Source: Planctomycetota bacterium
GTDB lineage: Bacteria > Planctomycetota > Planctomycetia > Gemmatales > Gemmataceae
DNA: 35,256 bases
Direction of reading: 5' to 3'
NCBI GenBank assembly: GCA_021807595.1
Contig: JAKBCS010000045.1
Coordinates: 1 to 35,256 of the forward strand
This document shows positions 7,989 through 15,611 of the stretch, piece after piece (position 1 is the stretch's first letter; every line of letters starts with the position of its first letter). The translations under genes and the position numbers were made by a program. Below the pieces are notes generated by a model that was not told where the DNA came from, did not search any database, and saw only the letters and a list, made by a program, of their open reading frames with translations.

Positions 7989-10289
7989 ATGTGGAAAATG
8001 GCAGCCAGAGGTCCAAACGCCTCTCGACAGTCTGATCGAAGACCATTCCGGAAATCTCCGGAGAGGCGCGGGAAGTTGGCGACGTGCTGCGCCTTGGCGG
8101 CGTGGCTGAGTGCCGGACTTCTCGACGCCGCCGAGCCAAATTGGAATCCGTTGGTATTGACCCAGGCCGCCCAGCCTGCGCCGCTGGTGCAACCTGCGCC
8201 GCTGCCGGGAGCGGCTCCTCAACCGTTGCCGCAACCCCAGCCGATTGCCACCCTGCCTCCGTCGCGAACCGTCGAAGGGTTCCGTCCCGGACAGACGCGG
8301 CTGGAACGGCTCGGCAACGAACCCGGTCCGTTTGGTAGTACGCCCATCCCTACCGACCAAGACCTGGCCGATCAAAAGAAGTACGTCCAGGAAATCGTCG
8401 ATCCGCGCAACGTCCTCGATCTGGTTCTCGATCGCACGCGCATCATTCGGACCAATGAACCGCCCAAGCGCGTGCAGATCGGCGACGAGACGGTCGCCAG
8501 CTTCAGCACCGTCAGCCCCACCGAGGTCGCGCTGTTGGGCAAGCAGGTCAATACGACTGTCCTCAATTTGTGGTTTGCCGATCCGAAAAATCCTCAAAAG
8601 GATAAGATCCTCAGCTACCTCGTTCGCGTCATCCCCGATCCGGAAGTCAAGGAGCGTCTGGAGCGCACCTACCGCGCGCTGCAAGAAGAGATCAACAAGA
8701 CGTTTCCTGACAGTCTGATTTGCCTGTCGCTGGTCGGCGATAAGCTGGTGTTGACCGGACAGCCCAAGGACTCCGCCGAGGCGACGATGATCTTGCGCAT
8801 CGTCCAGGCCAATGCGCCCGGCGGCGGCGGCGGTGGCGCGGGTCCGGCCCAAGCGGCGGGCACGCCCAACGGCATCCCCGTCGGTACGATTCAACAGACC
8901 GGATTTAATCCAGGCGATCCCAATGCACCCACCGGACTACCCGGTCTGAACAGCTTCCTCATCGCCGGTGGTCCCAACGTCATCAACCTCATGCGCGTCC
9001 CCGGCGAACAGCAAGTGATGCTCAAGGTGATGGTGGCCGAGGTTAATCGTTCGGCGGCCCGGTCGATCGGCGTCAATTTCAATATCACCAACAACAACGG
9101 CATCACGCTGTTCGGCCAGAACACCGGCAACCTGTTCGCCGGAGGTCTCGGCGCGTTCGGCGGCTTCGGCGGCATCGGAGCCGCAGGCAACGGTTCCGGC
9201 AACGTCGGCATCGGCGGGTTCATCAACACCGGCTTCGGCAACATCGTCAACAACCTCAGCATCAACCTCGACCACGCCAACATCCCCATTGCCATCAGCG
9301 CTCTGCGGAATCTCAATTATGCCCGCTCCCTCGCCGAGCCGAACCTGGTCACCCTCAACGGACAGACCGCGTTCTTCTTCGCCGGCGGCGAATTTCCCGT
9401 GCCGGTCATCAGCGGCTTTACGGCCGCGGGTCTGCAAGGGGTCAACTTTATCCCCTTCGGCGTGATGCTCAGCTTCACGCCCTACGTCACCGACAAGGAT
9501 CGCATCCGCCTCAGTATGTTCGCCACCGTCAGCACGCGCAACGAGAGCCTGGGTAGCTCCGGCTTCGGTGGTGGCGGCGGCGGCGGTTTGGGCGGCGGCG
9601 GTTTGGGCGGCTTCGGTGGTGGCGGCGGCGGTTTGGGCGGCGGCGGTTTGGGTGGTGGCGGCGGCGGTTTGGGCGGCGGCGGCGGCGGCGGCGGGTTCGT
9701 GCCCGGACTCAATGCCCGCACCTTCTCCACGACCGTCGAACTGCGCGAAGGACAAACGCTGGCCGTCGCGGGACTCATTCAACACAGCCTGGGAGGCGAC
9801 TCCACTCGCGTGCCGTTCTTCGGCGACTTGCCCTTGATCGGCTCCTTGTTCGGCTTCAACGGCAATTCGCATTCCGAACAGGAGTTGGTCGTACTGGTCA
9901 CGCCGGAACTGGTGCATCCGCTCGAACCCAAGGAATGCCCGCCGCTGCCGGGTTCCGACATCTTCGAGCCGGGAGACCTGGAGTTCTACTTGCTCAATCG
10001 CATGGAGAGCCGGCGCATGGTCGATTATCGCTCGTCGGTGCGAACGGACATGGCCCGCATGGCGGCTTATCGTCACTGTGAGGATCAATACATTCTTGGT
10101 CCGCACGGCCAGACCGACGGGCCATCCTCGAACCCCGCCGTTCCGCTCAATCCGAACTCGGACGGGACCAACTCGCCCTACGCTCCGCCCGCCCAACCGA
10201 TGCAACCGCCTCCGGATCGCTTCCGGCGACCGACGCTCGGCCCCCCAGGCGGTCCATATCTGACACCGACTTCCGCGCCGAACCCGTAA
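7989..10289 (+). CDS. Secretin of the type II/III secretion or Tad-pilus (CpaC/RcpA) class
   Basis: The 766-residue product is an outer-membrane secretin. After a basic start and a hydrophobic signal segment (about 28-47) comes a Pro/Gln-rich linker. A pilus-formation N-terminal domain follows (about 140-215, with FSTVSPTEVALLGKQVN), then a BON-like domain (about 218-275), then the secretin domain (about 335-650) with LKVMVAEVNRSAARSIGVNF, LAEPNLVTLNGQTAFFFAGG and VPFFGDLPLIGSLF. A Gly-rich insertion (about 525-568) splits the secretin domain. The ATG at 7989 is chosen over a GTG at 7929 because AGGAAAGAG lies before it and the signal region fits. The next two genes probably work with it. Large minus-strand frames here are antisense artefacts. 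Confidence 0.9.
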   Translation: MWKMAARGPNASRQSDRRPFRKSPERRGKLATCCALAAWLSAGLLDAAEPNWNPLVLTQAAQPAPLVQPAPLPGAAPQPLPQPQPIATLPPSRTVEGFRPGQTRLERLGNEPGPFGSTPIPTDQDLADQKKYVQEIVDPRNVLDLVLDRTRIIRTNEPPKRVQIGDETVASFSTVSPTEVALLGKQVNTTVLNLWFADPKNPQKDKILSYLVRVIPDPEVKERLERTYRALQEEINKTFPDSLICLSLVGDKLVLTGQPKDSAEATMILRIVQANAPGGGGGGAGPAQAAGTPNGIPVGTIQQTGFNPGDPNAPTGLPGLNSFLIAGGPNVINLMRVPGEQQVMLKVMVAEVNRSAARSIGVNFNITNNNGITLFGQNTGNLFAGGLGAFGGFGGIGAAGNGSGNVGIGGFINTGFGNIVNNLSINLDHANIPIAISALRNLNYARSLAEPNLVTLNGQTAFFFAGGEFPVPVISGFTAAGLQGVNFIPFGVMLSFTPYVTDKDRIRLSMFATVSTRNESLGSSGFGGGGGGGLGGGGLGGFGGGGGGLGGGGLGGGGGGLGGGGGGGGFVPGLNARTFSTTVELREGQTLAVAGLIQHSLGGDSTRVPFFGDLPLIGSLFGFNGNSHSEQELVVLVTPELVHPLEPKECPPLPGSDIFEPGDLEFYLLNRMESRRMVDYRSSVRTDMARMAAYRHCEDQYILGPHGQTDGPSSNPAVPLNPNSDGTNSPYAPPAQPMQPPPDRFRRPTLGPPGGPYLTPTSAPNP
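9561..9694 (+). repeat. Gly-coding tandem repeat inside the secretin gene
   Basis: Units close to GGCGGCGGCGGTTTGGGC (18 bases, coding GGGGLG) follow one another with small variations and end in a run of GGC triplets. The repeat adds about 44 residues to the secretin domain. All units are multiples of three, so gain or loss of copies keeps the frame. Confidence 0.85.
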
Positions 10290-10296
10290 GGCGAAC

Positions 10297-10314
10297 CGGC
10301 AGCGTAAGCTGCCG
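10297..10314. repeat. Short hairpin with GTAA loop
   Basis: CGGCAGC, GTAA, GCTGCCG forms a perfect 7-bp stem with a loop of the GNRA class in RNA. It is 8 bases past the secretin stop codon and forms a tandem pair with the hairpin at 10328. Confidence 0.7.
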
Positions 10315-10327
10315 AGTGATACACCCG

Positions 10328-10353
10328 AACCCGGCAGCGAAAGCTGCCGGGTT
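10328..10353. repeat. Perfect 11-bp hairpin with GAAA tetraloop
   Basis: AACCCGGCAGC, GAAA, GCTGCCGGGTT is a perfect 11-bp stem capped by a GNRA tetraloop. Its core, CGGCAGCGNAAGCTGCCG, is shared with the hairpin 14 bases before. It could dampen or protect the transcript between the secretin gene and the next gene. It lacks a following T-run, so it is not a classic terminator. Confidence 0.75.
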
Positions 10354-10383
10354 GCAAGACCCCTGACCCAAACGAGGATTGTT

Positions 10384-11082
10384 ATGACCCTTTCCCGAAA
10401 GCGAGCGAGCCGCTGGCTGGCGTGGACGGCGGGAGTGCTGGCGACGTGTGCCAGTCCCTGCTGGGCCGACAGCTGCGGCTGTAACACCACCGCCGCCGCC
10501 GGCGGCGCTCCCGTCAAAAAGAGTACCGGCCGCAATTGGTTCAAACGCATCGATAACTGCGCGACCATCCCCAAAGGGGCGATCCCGCAGCCGTATGGCT
10601 GGTTCGTCCACGGCTGGCAAAACGCCCAGTGCGCCAAGGCCGAAGCCGACGACTTCGTCGTCTATAAACACGAATGGTTCAAAGGCGGCAGCGAACTGGG
10701 ACCGTATGGCATCTATCACATGCAGCAGATGCTCAAACGCTTGCCCAGCGTGCCGTTCCCGGTCTTGTTGCAAGTCGAATCGCAAGACCCGCAGCGCAAC
10801 GAGATGCGCCGCGCCGTGGTCGTCAATCTCCTGGCCCAGTCCGGGATTGCCGACTCCGAAACGCGCGTTGTCCTCGGCTATCCGGAGGCCGAGGGGTTGT
10901 ATGGCGACGAAGCCCCGCGCATCTATCGACAGATGATCACGCGGCAGAATCCGTTCAATATGTTCGGCGGCGGCTTTGGCGGCGGCGGCGGCGGGTTTGG
11001 CGGACTCAACTCGGTGCCCGGAGGCGGAACCTACGGTGGCTTCGGCGGCCCACCCGTCGCCGTGCCTCAAAACTTGCCCTAA
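10384..11082 (+). CDS. Exported Gly-rich protein, planctomycete hypothetical, secretin neighbour
   Basis: The 232-residue product has a signal peptide (basic start, hydrophobic core, cut near CWA-DS at about 28-29), then a short Cys-containing stretch (DSCGCN). The middle part carries IPKGAIPQPYGWFVHGW and a region (PFPVLLQVESQDPQRNEMRR onward, then LGYPEAEGLYGDEAPRIY). The last 35 or so residues are rich in Gly, like the insertion in the secretin. The pattern in the middle, a conserved strand followed by RRxAVVxxLxxxGIxDxExRV, resembles a compact alpha/beta module with OmpA-like flavour, but this is weak. It lies 94 bases downstream of the secretin and upstream of the TPR lipoprotein, which suggests a role in the same envelope machine. 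Function unknown. Confidence 0.8.
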   Translation: MTLSRKRASRWLAWTAGVLATCASPCWADSCGCNTTAAAGGAPVKKSTGRNWFKRIDNCATIPKGAIPQPYGWFVHGWQNAQCAKAEADDFVVYKHEWFKGGSELGPYGIYHMQQMLKRLPSVPFPVLLQVESQDPQRNEMRRAVVVNLLAQSGIADSETRVVLGYPEAEGLYGDEAPRIYRQMITRQNPFNMFGGGFGGGGGGFGGLNSVPGGGTYGGFGGPPVAVPQNLP

Positions 11083-11102
11083 CGCCGTGTGCGGCACGGA
11101 CC

Positions 11103-11140
11103 CCGCTTGCCTGCCTCTCCTCCAAGAGGGCGGCAAGCGG
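11103..11140. repeat. Intergenic hairpin before the TPR lipoprotein gene
   Basis: CCGCTTGCC and GGCAAGCGG form a perfect 9-bp outer stem, with a partly paired inner part (GCCTCT against AGAGGGC). It lies between the stop at 11082 and the start at 11176. It could be a terminator-like or RNA-stabilising structure. Confidence 0.5.
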
Positions 11141-11175
11141 CGGTCGTGATGTGTGACTTTCTTAAGGAGACGAAT

Positions 11176-12081
11176 ATGCGTCGCGTTTGTCCTTGGCACA
11201 TGCTGACCGGTCTCGTGATATTCGGCGCGGCCGTCGGCTGCCGCACGCCGGGGATACCTTCGCTGGCAGCCACCAAGCCCGTGGACCCCATTGGTCAAGT
11301 GGCTCCGCCGGTCGATGGCTCGGTCGAGGCCAAGGACAAAGATCTCTCGCCCGATGAAACCTCGCGCGTGTGCGTCAGTGCTGCCGAAGAACTGGCCAAG
11401 AGCGGCGACGAAGTTCACGCCATCCTCCTCTACGAGAAAGCGCGAAAAACCAATCCGAAATGCGCGGTAAGCCGCAAGCTGGCGGTTCTCTACGACCGTC
11501 AGGGCGATTTCCAAAAGGCGCAAGAAGAGTATCTCAAAGCTCTGAAAAAGACGCCGAAAGACGCCGATCTCCTCAACGATTTCGGCTACGGCTACTACAG
11601 CCGAGGCCGATGGGCCGAGGCCGAGAAATATCTCCGCCAGGCGTTGACGATCAAGCCCGGACACCAACACGCCGTCATGAACCTCGCCATGTGCGTCGGC
11701 GAACAGGGCCGCTACGACGAGGCGTTGGACTTGTTCGGCAAAGTCGTGACCCCGGCGCAGGCGCGCTGCAATCTCGCCTTCATCTTGACCACGCAACACA
11801 AGTGGCAAGAAGCCAAGCGCGTCTATCAGGAAGCGCTGCACATCGACCCGGACATCCCCTTGGCCCGCGCCGCCTTGGCCAAGCTGGAGAAAGCCGAACG
11901 TCGAGGGACGCCGCCGGTGCAAACGGCGCAGACGCCGCCGATGCTGCCGCTATTCCCCGCAACGGACAAACCCGAAGGCATCGCCGCCGTTGGCTATGTG
12001 CAGTTCGACGATGGGAACGACGCTCCGACACCCGCGCCACAGGCCTCCCATCCTCTGCCGCCGCCGCCCGCACTCCCCTAA
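11176..12081 (+). CDS. TPR-repeat lipoprotein (TadD-like)
   Basis: The 301-residue product begins with a short basic start and a hydrophobic stretch ending in AAVGC, a plausible lipobox with Cys22. From about residue 68 to 240 it holds four to five TPR units, for example DLLNDFGYGYYSRGRWAEAE and HAVMNLAMCVGEQGRYDEAL. The Pro-rich tail is probably disordered. The ATG at 11176 has AAGGAG 6 bases upstream; an upstream ATG at 11089 has no such site and would hide the lipobox. TPR lipoproteins such as TadD and PilF/PilW help assemble secretins in other systems. Its place downstream of the secretin gene supports the same job here, by inference. Confidence 0.85.
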   Translation: MRRVCPWHMLTGLVIFGAAVGCRTPGIPSLAATKPVDPIGQVAPPVDGSVEAKDKDLSPDETSRVCVSAAEELAKSGDEVHAILLYEKARKTNPKCAVSRKLAVLYDRQGDFQKAQEEYLKALKKTPKDADLLNDFGYGYYSRGRWAEAEKYLRQALTIKPGHQHAVMNLAMCVGEQGRYDEALDLFGKVVTPAQARCNLAFILTTQHKWQEAKRVYQEALHIDPDIPLARAALAKLEKAERRGTPPVQTAQTPPMLPLFPATDKPEGIAAVGYVQFDDGNDAPTPAPQASHPLPPPPALP

Positions 12082-12109
12082 TTCGGCCCATCGTTCGCTC
12101 GAATCGCCG

Positions 12110-12156
12110 CGACCCGAAGCAGACCGCGAGTCAACCTCGCGCTCGGCCTCGGGTCG
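12110..12156. terminator. Candidate terminator hairpin after the secretin cassette
   Basis: A 21-bp stem with three mismatches (12110-12130 against 12136-12156) and a TCAAC loop starts 28 bases after the TPR gene's stop. The downstream T-run is poor, so the terminator role is tentative. The rest of 12157-12319 shows no gene or clear promoter. Confidence 0.45.
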
Positions 12157-12319
12157 TCGCCTATTTCAGGCGCTTGGCTCGACATTTGGGCCTCGGTTCA
12201 TATCTGTTTCACCACAGCCCGCGTTGACGAATCGGGTTAACCACGGATCGTGGAAACGTAAGCTCTCGATTGTCTCAATCGCTTCTGCTTGCCGTATCTC
12301 TGGAATGAGGAATTCGACC

Positions 12320-14404
12320 ATGAAATTGCTACTCTTGTTCGTGCTGATTGCGACGGCTTTGCTGCTGTCGGCTGCGCCCGTCGTCCGCGGCGACGAAGGC
12401 ATGTGGTTGTTCAACAATCCGCCCCGCGATTATCTCAAAAAGAAGTACGACTTCGACGCCACGCCCGATTGGCTCGATCGCGTCCAGAAATCGTCGGTGC
12501 GCTTCAACAGCGGCGGCTCCGGATCGTTCGTGTCGCCGGACGGTTTGGTGATGACCAATCATCACGTCGGGGCCGACTGTCTGCAAAAGTTCGGCAGCAA
12601 AGAGCATAACTATCTGCGCGACGGCTTCCACGCCCGCACCCAGGCCGAGGAGCGCAAGTGCGACGACCTCGAACTGAACGTGCTGATGAGCATCGAAGAC
12701 GTGACCGCGCGCGTCAAAGGGGCGGTCAAGCCGGACATGAAACCGGAACAAGCCTTTGCCGCCCGCCGCGCCATCATGGCCGAGATCGAGAAGGAATCGA
12801 CCGACAAGACCGGCCTGCGCAGCGATGTCGTGACGCTGTATCAGGGCGGCGAATATCACCTTTACCGATTCAAAAAGTATACCGATGTTCGATTGGTGTT
12901 CGCTCCGGAGCAGCAGATCGCATTCTTCGGCGGCGATCCCGATAATTTCGAGTATCCGCGCTTCGATCTCGATGTGTGTTTCTTCCGCGTCTACGAAAAG
13001 AATAAGCCCGCCAAGATCGAACACTATCTGAAATGGAGCAAGGCCGGTGCGAAGGACGGCGAGTTGGTGTTCGTGTCCGGGCATCCGGGACGCACCAATC
13101 GGCTGGCCACACTGGCAGAATTGGACTATCTCCGCGATCTGGGCTATCCGTTTTTGTTGCAGCGCCTCAATCGCATGGAAGTGCTGCTCATGGCGTTCAG
13201 CGGTCGCAACGAAGAGAACGCCCGCCAAGCGCGAGAACTGTTGTTCGGCGTGCAGAATAGCCGTAAGGCGCGCGTCGGCGGCCTGGCGGCCTTGCTCGAT
13301 CCACGGCTGATGGCCCGCAAGAAGGAGCAAGAAAAAAAATATCGCGCCAAAGCCAAGCAAGACGATGCGCTCAAGGATGCCCGCACCGCTTGGGATCGCA
13401 TCGCCGCGGCCCAGAAGGTTCGCGCCGCCAACATCCACAAGTATACCCTGCTCGAAGGCGGGGCCGGTTTCCAGAGCGACCTGTTCGTCATCGCCCGCAC
13501 TCTGCTCCGCGCCGCCGACGAAAAGGGCAAACCGAACAGCAAACGTCTCCGCGAGTTCCGCGATTCCAACCTCGAATCGTTGGAGTTTCAACTCCTCTCC
13601 GAAGCGCCCATTTACGACAACTACGAGAAGGTGAAATTGGCCGAGGCCCTGACGTTCTTGGCCAACCAAATGGGCGGCGACGATCCATTGGTGAAGAAGA
13701 TACTCGCCGGCAAATCGCCTTCGGAACGCGCCTACGAACTCGTCGGCGGTTCCAAGGTGAAAGACGCCAAGGTGCGCAAGAAACTCTATAAGGGCGGCAG
13801 GGAAGCGCTCGAAGCCGCCAACGATCCGATGATCGAGCTGGCCCGCCTCGTCGATCCCGAATCGCGGAAAGTGCGCAAGACCATCGAAAGCGAAGTCGAA
13901 GAAGTACAGCGCCAAGCCTACGCCGAAATTGCCAAGGTCAAGTTCGCCCTGGAGGGAACCACCACCTATCCCGACGCTACCTTCACCCTGCGGCTGGCGT
14001 TCGGAAAGGTCAAGGGTTACGAAGAAGACGGCAAGCACGTCCCGTTCGAGACGACCTTCGCCGGCCTGTACGAGCGCTCGGCGGAACACCACAACCGCGA
14101 ACCGTTCGATCTGCCCAAGCGCTGGATCGCTAAAAAGGATAAACTCAATCTCAAAACGCCGTTGAACTTCATCTGCACGGCGGACATCATCGGCGGCAAC
14201 TCCGGCAGCCCGGTCATCAACCGTCAGGCCGAGGTCGTCGGTCTGATCTTCGACGGCAACATCCAATCGCTGGCTCTCGACTTTGCCTTCAGCGACGAAC
14301 AAGCCCGCGCCCTGTCCGTCCACTCGTCTGGCATCGTCGAAGCCCTCCGCAAAGTCTACGACGCCGACGAATTGGCCGACGAACTAACGGGCCGCAAACG
14401 ATGA
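12320..14404 (+). CDS. S46-family dipeptidyl-peptidase (DPP7/DPP11-like)
   Basis: The 694-residue product is close to the 700-720 residues usual for peptidase family S46, exported serine peptidases that release dipeptides from peptide N-termini. A signal peptide (about 1-24) precedes the mature start DEGMWLF. The chymotrypsin-type triad is visible: His in MTNHHVGADC (81-82), Asp in EYPRFDLDVCFFR, and Ser in IIGGNSGSPVIN. In the specificity position 18 residues after the Ser there is Gly (LIFDGN), as in DPP7, whereas DPP11 has Arg; this suggests preference for hydrophobic rather than acidic residues. The ATG at 12320 has GAGGA upstream, so the longer frame to 11990 is ignored. Confidence 0.93.
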   Translation: MKLLLLFVLIATALLLSAAPVVRGDEGMWLFNNPPRDYLKKKYDFDATPDWLDRVQKSSVRFNSGGSGSFVSPDGLVMTNHHVGADCLQKFGSKEHNYLRDGFHARTQAEERKCDDLELNVLMSIEDVTARVKGAVKPDMKPEQAFAARRAIMAEIEKESTDKTGLRSDVVTLYQGGEYHLYRFKKYTDVRLVFAPEQQIAFFGGDPDNFEYPRFDLDVCFFRVYEKNKPAKIEHYLKWSKAGAKDGELVFVSGHPGRTNRLATLAELDYLRDLGYPFLLQRLNRMEVLLMAFSGRNEENARQARELLFGVQNSRKARVGGLAALLDPRLMARKKEQEKKYRAKAKQDDALKDARTAWDRIAAAQKVRAANIHKYTLLEGGAGFQSDLFVIARTLLRAADEKGKPNSKRLREFRDSNLESLEFQLLSEAPIYDNYEKVKLAEALTFLANQMGGDDPLVKKILAGKSPSERAYELVGGSKVKDAKVRKKLYKGGREALEAANDPMIELARLVDPESRKVRKTIESEVEEVQRQAYAEIAKVKFALEGTTTYPDATFTLRLAFGKVKGYEEDGKHVPFETTFAGLYERSAEHHNREPFDLPKRWIAKKDKLNLKTPLNFICTADIIGGNSGSPVINRQAEVVGLIFDGNIQSLALDFAFSDEQARALSVHSSGIVEALRKVYDADELADELTGRKR

Positions 14405-14476
14405 CGGAAATCGGCCATCCGCAATCGGCGAGACGCGCCGAGATCGTCCTTAGCCGTACATCGCTCCTCTTGGATT

Positions 14477-14510
14477 CTCCCTTCTCCCCTGAGCAAAGGG
14501 GAGAGGGGAG
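14477..14510. repeat. Dispersed palindromic repeat, CTCTCCCC family, copy 2
   Basis: A 14-bp stem with one G-T pair (14477-14490 against 14497-14510) and a GAGCAA loop forms CTCCCTTCTCCCCT/AGGGGAGAGGGGAG. It lies about 70 bases after the S46 gene and may also act as its terminator. Confidence 0.65.
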
Positions 14511-14667
14511 TGGTGCTGTTCTCGAGCCGATACCTGCCCCACTCACAACAGCGATTGCATCGAGAGCAAGCAATGCGTTCGCTAGAGATTCTGTCTACTC
14601 GGTTAGTGTCTATTCATAATTTGTTTGTCGATAAGAAGTTAAGAAAAATCATTTCTCCGGGCAATTC

Positions 14668-14683
14668 TGGCACGCTCGTTGCT
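14668..14683 (+). promoter_or_regulatory. Sigma-54 (RpoN) promoter, -24/-12 type
   Basis: TGGCACGCTCGTTGCT matches the -24/-12 consensus TGGCACG-N4-TTGCW at every fixed position, with GG and GC placed correctly. The expected start is near 14694, giving a leader of about 350 bases before the gene at 15042. Upstream DNA is AT-rich, as often before such promoters. An activator site was not identified. Confidence 0.65.
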
Positions 14684-14834
14684 TAGATAGATAAATGTTG
14701 TTATCTTGCCGTGTCCCTGGAAACCCACTTGGGGAATACACGAGCGGATAACGATGTCTTCTTCGAGGTTGGTCAAAATACGCCGGTGGTAGAGCCGGCC
14801 CCCGCCTAGTGCGGCCTTCCTGCGAATTGCGCAC

Positions 14835-14884
14835 ATCTTGGTTAGCCGCGACGCACAGCGGAGCGCGGGACAACTAACCAAGAT
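14835..14884. repeat. Dispersed palindromic repeat, GGTTAGCC family, copy 1
   Basis: Perfect 11-bp arms ATCTTGGTTAG and CTAACCAAGAT enclose CCGCGACGCACAGCGGAGCGCGGGACAA in the leader of the gene at 15042. The inner GGTTAGCCGCGACGC..CAGCGGAGCG is repeated in reverse at 22280-22307 with three differences in 28 bases. Confidence 0.7.
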
Positions 14885-15041
14885 CGTTCTTTGGATGCAA
14901 TCCGCAAGAAAACCGCCGATTCCGCCCTCTCCCCATGCTGTCCCGATGGCTTCGGCCTGTTTGCCACACGCGCCCTCCGCGCCCCGATTGCGGAACATCG
15001 AGCGGCGCACCGCGAATAACAACGATAAAGGAGATCTTCCA

Positions 15042-15530
15042 ATGGGCTTAGCGAGCCGCTTCCTCAGTTTGTTCTCGATACTATCCGCCGTGTTGTTAAC
15101 GGTCGCCAGTCTGACGGCGGAGTGGGTGTTCGAGGCGTGCATGGTGACGGATGCGTCGGGCAGTCGCATCTCGGTGTTCGAGGCGCAGCGCAAGGGCGAA
15201 CGGCTGACGCGCGAAGTCCACGCCGCCCTCGACCGCGTTGAGACCAAGGGGAAAATTGCGGACATGGTGGTGAGCGGCGAAATGAGCTTGATCGAAGGGG
15301 CGGCGTGGTTCCGTTCGCTCTCCCGCGAATCCCACGCCTGGCACGCCCTGGTCTGTCCGCTCCCGGGACCGAAGGATGGCGAGGGGTGGTGCCGTTTGGT
15401 CGTCGATTGGATCGACACACGCCTGCGCTTCGATCGAACGGCGAGCCAGGCCGACGCGGTACGGCATTGCCTGGAGTCGGAACTGCAAGCGATTCTCGAC
15501 CGCGACGGCGGCATCGAATTGCCGGACTGA
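15042..15530 (+). CDS. Membrane-anchored conserved hypothetical protein
   Basis: The 162-residue product starts with one hydrophobic helix (about 5-30), so it is a membrane-anchored or exported protein. The remainder is mostly helical, with a GEMSLIEGAAWFRSL segment (about 88-102). That pattern, a short helix with LxEAAaxFR, recurs in a many-membered planctomycete hypothetical family, as far as I recall. The ATG at 15042 has AAAGGAG 8 bases upstream, and the frame further upstream carries the GGTTAGCC repeat rather than protein-like sequence. A sigma-54 promoter lies about 370 bases upstream. No catalytic motif is visible and function is unknown. Confidence 0.75.
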   Translation: MGLASRFLSLFSILSAVLLTVASLTAEWVFEACMVTDASGSRISVFEAQRKGERLTREVHAALDRVETKGKIADMVVSGEMSLIEGAAWFRSLSRESHAWHALVCPLPGPKDGEGWCRLVVDWIDTRLRFDRTASQADAVRHCLESELQAILDRDGGIELPD

Positions 15531-15549
15531 CATTTCGCGCCGTCGCACC

Positions 15550-15600
15550 GTCCGTAGGGTAAGCGAGGAATTTCGATCGACCCTCGCTTACGCTACGGAC
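15550..15600. terminator. Long inverted repeat between convergent genes, likely bidirectional terminator
   Basis: GTCCGTAGGGTAAGCGAGG (15550-15568) and CCTCGCTTACGCTACGGAC (15582-15600) pair over 19 bases with one mismatch. It sits between the ends of the genes at 15530 and 15612. It may be one more member of the mobile-looking palindromic repeats of this genome. Confidence 0.6.
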
Positions 15601-15611
15601 TCCGTCTTTCG

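Larger units (their letters stand above)
14405..15041. other. Gene-free 637-base stretch with repeats and a sigma-54 promoter
   Basis: No credible gene is seen. The stretch holds a hairpin repeat (14477-14510), an AT-rich patch (about 14600-14660), a sigma-54-type promoter (14668-14683), a roughly 345-base leader and a second palindromic repeat (14835-14884). Frames over the stretch lack coding signs; the one from 14401 runs through the repeat. Confidence 0.6.

Noticed and set aside
8937-11922. Long minus-strand frames of 566 and 591 residues opposite the secretin cassette
   Set aside because: Low-complexity Ala/Gln repeats reflect the reverse of the Gly-rich repeats, and the plus-strand genes have clear domains.
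12329-14323. A 664-residue minus-strand frame opposite the S46 peptidase
   Set aside because: The plus-strand protein has a full S46 catalytic set; the antisense frame is a by-product of high GC and codon bias.
14401-14619. A 72-residue plus-strand frame after the S46 gene
   Set aside because: It runs through the CTCTCCCC palindromic repeat and has no ribosome site or homologous feel.
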